Of a stretch of 64,000 nt of DNA, positions 55,788-64,000 are shown piece after piece. Source of the stretch: Monoplex corrugatus. Lineage: Eukaryota; Mollusca; Gastropoda; Littorinimorpha; Ranellidae. Location: NCBI GenBank assembly GCA_030674185.1, contig CM060307.1, positions 54,072,481 through 54,136,480 on the forward strand, read 5' to 3'. The translations under genes were made by a program, and so were the position numbers. Under the pieces are notes generated by a model, which saw only the letters and a list, made by a program, of their open reading frames with translations, searched no databases and was not told the origin of the DNA. Numbering within the stretch: position 1 is the stretch's first letter; every line of letters begins with the position of its first letter.

Positions 55788-56425
55788 CAGCACAGCACTG
55801 CACTGCACTGCACAGCACAGCACAGTACAGCACAGCACTGCACAGCACAGCACAGCACAGCATGCACAGCACAGCACAGTGCACAGCACAGCACTAGCAC
55901 GACTGCACAGCACAGCCACACAGCACAACACAGCATTGCACAGCACAGCACAGCACTGCACAGCACAGTACAGCACAGCACAGCACAGCACAACACAGCA
56001 CAAAACAGCACAGCACAGCACAGCACAGCATTGCACAGCACAGCACATACAGCACAGCACTGCACCAGCACAGCACAGCACAGCACAGTACAGCACAGCA
56101 CTGCACCGCACGGCACAGCACAGCACAGTACAGCACAGCACTGCACAGCACTGCACAGCACAGCACAGCAGCACAGCACAGCACAGCACGCACAGTACAG
56201 CACAGCACAGCACAGCACTGCACAGTACAGCACAGCACAGCACAGCACTACACTACACTACACTACACTACACTACACTACACTACACTACACTACACTA
56301 CACTACACGACACGACACGACACGACACGACACTATACTACGCTACACCACACCACACTACGATACGTTACGATACGATGCGATACGAACCACACGATAC
56401 AATACGATATGATACGATAGGATAC
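55788..56425. repeat. Evolving pentanucleotide array
   Basis: CACAG pentamers (about 90 units) pass into CACTA, then CACGA, then a mixed TACGA/CATAC-like region. Indels change the frame often, giving long spurious frames on both strands. Confidence 0.95.
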
Positions 56426-56706
56426 AACACAAGATGATCAAACCATTCCTACAATCTCTCTTTTCATCCAAAATTTAGATTTTGTGATTTATAGGGTCAC
56501 TGTGACCTTGAAGGAACGTAGGATCTCGGGGTCACAGTGACCTTGGAGAGGCAAGGACGAAAAAAAAACAACAACTTGACGTGAAGTGAGGGTGATGGTA
56601 GCCTCACAGCAGTGAAAACAGATTGCAAGTATTGTCACAAGAGGAAAGACTGTTCACACACCTCCCCAAAGTGCTGATTTTTAAGATACTGTGACAAGAT
56701 TACGTG

Positions 56707-56707
56707 T

Positions 56708-56796
<89 letters not shown>
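56707..56796. repeat. (TG)n microsatellite
   Basis: About 44 TG units with one GG phase break near 56758. Confidence 0.95.
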
Positions 56797-56798
<2 letters not shown>

Positions 56799-56889
56799 TC
56801 TTTTTTGGAAGTTACATGTACTATCTGACCATACACAGCAAATATAATTACAGTTTGCTGATAAATCTTGGAGTTACAAGTACCACATC

Positions 56890-57170
56890 TGGCAGCAGAA
56901 TCGTCGAAAGCTTGCTCAGCTTAGTCATGAGACGCACCAAATCCACCCGTCAAGATAACGCGGAAAGAGTTTGCCCAGATCAACAGATGGAGAGCTGGGT
57001 GGTAAATATCAAAGAATGGATCAATCTTAACATGCTTGACCTGTTTGCTGTTAAACCCCATAGACAGAGATAAAGATCTTATCTGCCCCTGCGCACCACC
57101 AATCCCGCCAACGAACACACTCAATACACTCACTAGCTGTATAATTAGATGAGGGCGATAATCGGCGACA
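56890..57170 (+). mobile_element. Possible LINE C-terminal scrap
   Basis: The frame reads NIKEWINLNMLDLFAVKPHR, then a stop, resembling the NxKEWTGLxxxDLLxxAxxR tail of some animal LINEs. Weak. Confidence 0.3.
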
Positions 57171-57240
57171 AACAGGCGATATGACTTTTGATCCTCATTC
57201 AAGAAGGCCCGCAGACCAAATTAAGCAGAAAGTCCGACAG

Positions 57241-57243
57241 GTC

Positions 57244-57277
<34 letters not shown>
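57241..57277. repeat. Poly-T run
   Basis: Over 30 consecutive T, possibly the reverse-complement tail of a retroposed sequence. No upstream body is recognised. Confidence 0.8.
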
Positions 57278-57278
<1 letters not shown>

Positions 57279-57539
57279 GGCCAAAGAAAGAGACCTAAGA
57301 GACAGAGGTGTTCAAATCCTCAAATGTCACTGGAAACTAGACTTGCAAGCCAACTGCTTCAAAAGTGTATATTTAAGAGCAGACTGTGTGCGCTGGACAG
57401 GCAGTTCATCCCAATGCAAGGTATCATACTCCAAGCCACGAGTTTCGTGCACACATCTCTTCCACCAAGCAAGCAAACATTCGTATATTCACTCTTTGAA
57501 AAACACCTTTGATTTTCATCAAGTTCAGTAAGTATTAGA

Positions 57540-57905
57540 CAAATGAACGTATGACTAAAAATATGAATAAAATAAATAAATAAATAAATGGATAGATAAA
57601 AAAACAAACAAACAAACAAACAAACAAACAAACAAACAAACAACACAAACAAATAGATAAAATAATAAATAATAAATAAAATAAATGAAATAAACAAATA
57701 GATATATGAATAAATAGGTAAATGAATAAGATAGATGAATAGATAAATAAACAAACAAAAAACAAATAAATAAAGAAATAATAGATAAATAAATAAATAG
57801 CAAATAAATAATAAATAAATAAATAAACAAACAAATAAATAAATAGATAAATGAATAAATAAAAAATAAATAAATAAATAAATAAATAAGTAAATAAATA
57901 AATAA
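57540..57905. repeat. (AAAT/AAAC)n array
   Basis: AAAT and AAAC tetramers with GATA interruptions over about 360 bp, ending at an RTE (CAT)n tail. Confidence 0.93.
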
Positions 57906-57907
57906 AT

Positions 57908-59430
57908 TGTCATCATCATGTATCTTTCCGCATGGCATTGGCGATCATGGCCTTTCATACGAATCTATCTTTCGTCGCTGCAAGTATGTCTCCTACCCCT
58001 TTTGTCCCGTCCACTTTGCAAAACTGTTAAGTATTTTCTCCCTAGGTCAACATGGTGATCTTTTTTCCCTCTAGCTTTCCTGTTGTGACTCTAGGGATTT
58101 CTTCACATGCTTCATTTAATTTTTTTTTTCAAATTTGTCCATTGTTCCTCACTGTCCCAAACATTTTCCAGAATGCTGAATGTGTTTTGTACAGATATGC
58201 TCAATTTTGTACGAGTTGTTTCATCTGTCTTTAAGAGCCCAAGGTTTAGTGTGGTGTTACATCTGATGTTTTCTTCTCTTCAGTTTCAACCTTAATTTCC
58301 TATTACAAGATTAGAATCAATGTTGTAGTTTGCGCCTGTCAATGTTTTTGCTATCAGTAAAGAATTTCTACATCTTTTATTCATCAGGATGAAATCAGTT
58401 TGATTTCTTGCGCTGTCTCCTTTATTCATTCATGTCCATTTTATTCTGTTTGATGTTTCCTATTATGAATTAATTTACTTGCTCTCCGCTTTCATTTTGC
58501 GCGCCAATGCATGAGGTCACCTATGTCATCTGCTTTTTCTTGTCCCACTTTAACATCTCCCATTATGATTGTAACGTCCTGTGATTTACATTAAGCCCTG
58601 ATTGTCTCAAACTCTACGTAGACGTTGTCAATTTCTGCATCAGTACTTGCAGATATTGGTACATATACTTGGTATATTGGTACATACGATGTTGGTATCA
58701 ATTGGCCTGCCCTCCAATCTTACTAGTAAAACGCGGTCCATTATGATGCATACCTCCCTTTCATGTGTGTCTCCTCCAGAACATAGTTTTATGCTTTCCC
58801 GATGTTATCATGTCTGCTCTGCTATCTTCTATCTCACATCTCCTATTCCTCAAATATTGACTTTCAGTCTTTCTATTTATATCTTGACATTTTCGAGTTT
58901 TCCCCTCTGAAGCATTGTTCTAACATTCCATGTTGTAGTTCTTATATTTTTTAATCTGATCGCAGTGTCTTGATTATGGTCTGGTGTCACTTGCTTAACT
59001 TGACTTTCCCTACCGGACAAATGTGCTCCAGTGGAGCTCGTATTCACGTCCTTCACTTTTCTTGTTCTCATATCTTGGGGCTTGAGGAGTCTTGGGAAGG
59101 TATGATGGTGGTTTCCCGTTGCCTTCTTTCAGTTTTTGCACGGATTCCTCGCTAGCACTTGTGGTTCTCACTACTACCCACAAGGAAGTGGGAGGGGGGG
59201 GGGGGCTGTAGGCAGGATTTATGGCGCTTCCCTTTGCCAAGACGATCCCTTCTTTGAGCATACGAAGCATTCAATGACACACCTGTGCCACCAAATGTAC
59301 TCCTCGCTCTCCACGATCGCTATCATTTGGCTCGCGACTGCTCAGCAGCTAACCTCTATATCTGGAGGTCCTTCCCCTATCAATCACCTGGGGACGTGCT
59401 GGATTGGGTGTGGTAGCCCATGATGTGTAT
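57908..59430 (-). mobile_element. RTE-like LINE with large internal deletion
   Basis: On the minus strand the element begins with a GC-rich 5' region (59430-59080), then the endonuclease start TTTWNVRTMLQRGKLENVKI. It continues, with frame breaks, through the mid-endonuclease (a DVTIIMGDVKVG-like block) and an NQTDFILMNKR-like block near 58400. It then jumps to the C-terminal VTTGKLEGK, DILAATKDR and ANAMRKDT blocks with a (GAT)n tail. The whole reverse transcriptase palm is missing. It is the only copy here with a visible endonuclease. Confidence 0.7.
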
Positions 59431-59499
59431 GTTGTGCTTTACATAAAGATGACTGAAAAAGAATTTGTCCTCATCTAGATGGACAAGGTTAACAAGTTA

Positions 59500-59820
59500 T
59501 CTACCCGGGTATGATTTTAATTCTGTCTGTAGGCTTAGAGCAAACTTGGTACCGTAAATTGTAACCAGTCCACTGCTAAAAGTTTCATTGTGGTGGCGGT
59601 GGGGTGGGGACTTGTGAGAAGAGAAACCTGACTGGTTTTTCTTTTCATTGAAGAAACCAACTGGAAAGAAAAACAAAGAAAACAAAAACAAAAACAAACA
59701 AAACAAAACAGAAAAACCGAGGATCGGTCAGATTCGAACATGGGCATCTGAACTTCTTTCTTCCTAGGACGAAAGCTTTATCCGTTGCACCAAAGTCCCA
59801 AAGTTCCCCTTTTTGTGCGC
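59500..59820 (-). mobile_element. tRNA-derived SINE head
   Basis: On the minus strand TTTGGTGCAACGGATAAAGC (A-box-like) and ATGTTCGAATCTGACC (B-box) are spaced as in tRNAs, followed by AAACA-rich sequence. Confidence 0.45.
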
Positions 59821-60252
59821 TCCTTTATAGCCTACTTGTTAACTAACCGAACATGCGCGACACAGCCAAATTAAACCACAGACGGCACATACAGACTTCA
59901 ACGGGGGAAAAAAAACCCTACTCCGTAACCTGCAGATGGACGCGATAAAACGATTATTACTCAGTGCTTGAACCGATAATAATGAAAGCCCTGAATTCAA
60001 TCTATCATAGGTATTACAATAAAATCTTATCGCCTATCCATAAGCAAATCATTTGTTCACGTGATTTCTTAGGTCGTGCCTTCTGGTTTGGACGGGTAAT
60101 GAGTATGTAGGCGGTAATCGACGCTTTGTGTTTTTGTTGGTTGGGGATGACAAAATTGACAATAGACGCCCTTAAAAATTACTGTTTACCACACTGATGT
60201 TCATTTTTAAAGAGAGGGAGGAAATTAAATTGGATAAACCTCTGCATAGACG

Positions 60253-60590
<338 letters not shown>

Positions 60591-60609
60591 AGTTATCCAT
60601 TTTCAACCT

Positions 60610-60945
60610 TTGTTAGATTGTTTCGTAGTGACTGTGTATCATTTACGCTTCTCTGACTTACTTTCACTATTCTCTAAACATTTCATGGCAACATTGTATT
60701 CACTGAATCGAAGGCTTTTTTGGAGTTAACAAAGGCAACAATTCTTACATTGATGATATTTAAAGCCATGCATATAATGCAGATATGTGGTCCACGGTAC
60801 AATCATATCCTGCTCTAAATCCTACCTTCTCTATAAATAATTTCTTTCCATGTCTGCCCATTAAGTTCATCTTTCATTCGAAATGTGGGCGTATATTTCT
60901 CCTATTACAATTGTCTGTGCTGTGTACTTATCCAGACTATTTGTT
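60610..60945 (-). mobile_element. RTE-like reverse transcriptase fragment (palm start)
   Basis: The minus strand reads, across shifts, RMKDELNGQTWKEII, a VDHI block and VNSKKAFDSVNT, matching the (V/F)DFKKAFDSV motif of RTE-like reverse transcriptases. Confidence 0.55.
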
Positions 60946-60959
60946 GTACAATGTTCTGT

Positions 60960-61104
60960 GTGTTTGTGTGTGTGCGCCCGCGCGTGTGTGCATGCGTGTG
61001 TGTGTGTGTGTTTGTGGTGTGTGCGTGTGCGTGTATGTGAGTGAGTTAGAGAGAGAGATTGAGAGGAGAAGGAGAGACAGCGAAGAGAAAGAGAAGGAGA
61101 GAGA

Positions 61105-61150
<46 letters not shown>
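60960..61150. repeat. (TG)n then (GA)n simple sequence
   Basis: TGTGTGCG-rich sequence followed by GAGAGAAG and pure GA repeats to 61148. Confidence 0.9.
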
Positions 61151-61152
<2 letters not shown>

Positions 61153-61189
61153 ACTGTGAAAGCCACCGACTCATACACAAACAAGGCGT

Positions 61190-61480
61190 GGGTAGGGTTT
61201 GAATCCCCATCAGTACCTTCAAAGATCAGTGTGGGATTTTTCGGCTCTAACCGGCTCCTACCCAGAGTTGGGCGTGCTATGGCTCATTGGGAAAGGACTG
61301 GAACCACACAGTCGAGTCTCATCCACTTCGCGGATGCGTCATTGAGGGTGTTGCTAAAATCTTCTGACCAACACCGCAGGTGTCTGTATCTGTCGGGCCT
61401 GGTTGACGCCAGGATATATTATGATAGTAACCGTAGAGTACAACCCTGTCACGCAGTCTTAATCCTAGATGGAACTCCAT
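61190..61480. other. Unassigned moderately GC-rich block
   Basis: One frame is open (61156-61482) but has no motif I recognise. The composition and GGGTTTGAATCCCCATCAG (B-box-like) suggest a SINE or LINE 5' region. Confidence 0.3.
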
Positions 61481-61652
61481 AGCATCATGATTATCATCCA
61501 CATCATCATCATCATCGCATAATAAAAACTGTTTCAGGCTTTGTGGCCATTAAAGTGGCGTAGAAAATGAGACGGGGGGGGGGGGGGGGGGGGGGGTGAA
61601 GAAAGGTGAGCACTAAGGTAACCTCCCTGAGTGCAATGATCCTTAAAAAAAA

Positions 61653-62607
61653 TCATTATCATCAAGTGCCTTGCCACATGGCGCTGGCGATCATAGCCCT
61701 CCATATGCACCTGTCCCTTATTGCCGCAAGTACATCTTCCACCCTCTCTGTCCTCAGCCTCTCTGCAAGTCCGTCCAATATTTTTTCCCTGGGTCTACCT
61801 GGTGCTCTCTTGCCCTCCAGCTTTCCTGTTGTGACCAGGTGCTCCAATTCCCCGTTCCTCATAAATGGCCCATAGGTGTCGCCTGTCTTTCCCTAATCTT
61901 CCTTATGAATGATCTTCTTGTGTCTGCCTCTATCAAGACTGTCTCTTTATTTTCTTTGCTGTCAATGGAACTATCTCGGCTGCCTCAATCTTGTTCTGGC
62001 TTTGGTTGTTTACTGTCCACGCCTCACAACCGTATAACATTATCGGTTCTATACAACATTCAAGAACTCTCTTCCTGATGTTAACTGATAGGCATTTGTT
62101 GGTAAGAATGCCTTTCATCTTCCCGAATGCTGTTTTGGCTTGGCCGATTCATCTGGCTATTTCTGATGTGCATCTGCCGTTTGGTGAAATGATCGTTCCG
62201 AGATATTTAAACTTATCAACTTGTCTCAAGGTTGTGCCATTTGCTGTTATTTTGCATGAGGGGAGTGCATCTTTTTTACTGATTACCATAACTTCAGTCT
62301 TCTTGCTGTTTAGCTCCAACCTCTTACCTTTGCTTTCTATTTCTATTATATTCAGCAGGTTTTGTAGGTCCCTTTCATTTTCTGCAATTAGCACGGTGTC
62401 ATCTGCGTATCGAATGTTGTTTATCATTTTTCCTCCAACCTTTAATCCAGGGTATTCCTCCAGGTTTCTCATGATGTTTTCGCTGTAAAGTGAAAACAGA
62501 CCTAGTGACAAAACACAACCTTGTCTGACTCCTCTTTTGATATTTCGTAAAGAGCTTATATCGTTTTCTATTCTCATTGCAGCTGTTTGTTTCCAATAAG
62601 TAATCAT
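61653..62607 (-). mobile_element. RTE-like LINE, palm to 3' end
   Basis: The minus strand shows GVRQGCVLSLGLFSLYSE, the catalytic RYADD, NSKKTEVMVISKKD, KFKYLGTIISPNGRC, KRVLECCIEPIMLYGCEAWT, TTGKLEGKRAPGRPREKI and ASAMWQGT with a (GAT)n tail. The region equivalent to MWFLRRMLRVPW is deleted and the frame is broken. Best palm sequence of this family in the window. Confidence 0.8.
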
Positions 62608-62885
62608 AATGCATCACATAAATATGATCCGTAGTCGGGTTATGGTTTAATCAATCTCTTAGTTGTAAGGCATAGAAATTGTACATTGCTGCAACGTTTC
62701 TTGCGAGTTTTGTATCGGATCTTATGCAAGACATTTAGAGTGGTGAAGTGTTATACACAGTGTAATTCGATACATGTGTTCGTTTGATTACTGTATCACA
62801 GGACATGGGAACAGAAACAGGAATTCCATCTTTCACAGTTTAAATGGGCATGAGTTTTTGGGATTAGAGTGAATGTTTCAATCCG

Positions 62886-62960
62886 CCTGTCTGACATGTC
62901 TGACATGTCGACTGTCTGACCTGTCTGACCTGTCTGACCTGTCTGACAGTCTGACAGAGA
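62886..62960. repeat. 10-bp minisatellite
   Basis: Six to eight units of CTGTCTGACC or CATGTCTGAC. Confidence 0.85.
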
Positions 62961-62999
62961 CAAAATACTGACAGACAGACACAATGAGCAGGCAATATA

Positions 63000-63399
63000 A
63001 AAAAAAAGTTGGAAATGAAGAGAGTGCGTTTACGTATATGCACATGCGTGGGTGTGCTTGTGGGTACGCGCGGGTGCGCGTGGTGTGTGTGCGTGCGTGT
63101 GTACTTGCATGAGCGCAAGGGCACTGGCGCATGAATTGTGATCAAAAGGATGGTGGGGTGTGGAGGCAGGGGCGGAGATACGGAAAGGGGGAGGGGAGAG
63201 ATACTGTGACATAAGTCTGCTCTGACAAGACCATGAGCCGGTTAAAAAGGGACCACTACAGCTCCGCTTTGAAGACCCATCAGTCGACCGTCAACCGCTG
63301 TGGATAGGAGGACACTACACAGAAAGCATCCGTGACAGTCTCTCCACACAAGAACACTGGATGCATGGGGTGTGCCTCTTTTGATTTTGAAGCCAGATA

Positions 63400-63430
<31 letters not shown>

Positions 63431-64000
63431 AGAAAAAAAAAAAGAGAAAAGAAAAAGAAAGTAAAAGGAAAATTGAAAACGACCGAGAAGAAAATGAAGA
63501 CAGATTGTGAAAAAGACTGACAGGAAGAAAATAAAAGGATCAGATAGAGAAAAGACTGTTACATATGTTAATTCAGCTTGTCACATCAGACCACCTCACA
63601 GACTGAAGAAGCAATAGGGAAGACTCAGAAACGAGATCTCGGAGCCATCAAGAAATCCTGCAAGACGTAAGGACAAAAGATTTGTTGGTTGTCTTTTTAT
63701 TTTTCTTTCTTTTTAACATTTTTGATGCGGTAATTTTGTCTGTCTATCTTTGACAAACACACGTACACACGTGCGCACGCATACACACATGCATACACAC
63801 GCATCACATACTCTCTCTCTCTCTCTAACTCTCTCGTTTCTGTGCTGGATTTTGGTGTTTTGTTTTGGAATACTGATGCAATGTTTTGTAAAGCTGACAT
63901 GTTGAAATACGCTTTCTGTTTTGAGCGACGGGCTTGCCACATTTTCTGTTAGTGTTGATGGAAATCTTCCATAATCCAATGGAACTTCAATGGAGAAATT
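63000..64000. other. Unassigned sequence with simple repeats
   Basis: Contains GTGCGTG-rich, GAGA/AAGAAA-rich and (TC)n tracts. No supported gene. Confidence 0.4.

Noticed and set aside
55731..56412. Cys/Ala/Val/Leu-rich frames up to 220 residues
   Set aside because: Conceptual translations of a CACAG-type pentanucleotide array.
57181..57531. 116-residue frame containing a Phe run
   Set aside because: It is interrupted by a poly-T tract and has no recognised domain; it is likely a chance frame near a retroposed tail.
59735..59800. tRNA gene
   Set aside because: A- and B-box-like sequences are present on the minus strand, but the full cloverleaf cannot be drawn and a SINE-like tail follows.

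Overview
This is animal nuclear DNA, most likely from a mollusc and probably a gastropod. The reasons are intron-rich genes with long introns, very dense (CA/TG)n microsatellites, and many LINE, SINE and foldback remnants. One of the two host genes encodes a dermatopontin, a family known as a shell-matrix and extracellular-matrix component in gastropods. The lineage call is an inference; nothing in the window names a species.

Two host genes can be assembled exon by exon, and they converge tail to tail. (1) On the + strand, 2467-25720, a TRIM-NHL type E3 ubiquitin ligase has eight coding exons, every intron in phase 0, and about 610 residues (RING, B-box, coiled coil, NHL beta-propeller). As written, exon 1 carries a one-base frameshift in a run of seven T inside the RING. 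(2) On the - strand, 41901-30619, a secreted dermatopontin of 176 residues has four coding exons with intron phases 1, 1 and 2. It has a signal peptide and three D/E-rich HDNH repeats, and the last intron splits the third repeat.

Almost everything else is repetitive. TRIM introns hold two copies of an RNase H-bearing LINE in opposite orientation, an L2/CR1-like LINE, RTE-like fragments, SINEs, a 43-bp satellite of about 39 units and other minisatellites. Dermatopontin introns 2 and 3 hold three minisatellites (86, 39 and 47 bp). The 86- and 47-bp units resemble the exon-intron boundary next to them and carry 5' splice-site-like sequence; the 39-bp unit carries a near-consensus CAG|GTAAAA.

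A TTAA-bounded foldback element of about 190 bp (TTAACCCTTTGACTC ends, a core palindrome with a CTGCAG centre) occurs at least five times intact and several times broken at the palindrome centre. One broken copy appears to have been split by a decayed DIRS-like tyrosine-recombinase element. One core is a perfect 96-bp palindrome.

From 42 kb to the end I see no host gene. That part holds LINE fragments (including an internally deleted RTE-like element with an endonuclease region), SINEs, foldback elements, pentanucleotide and tetranucleotide arrays, and AT-rich DNA that I cannot assign.
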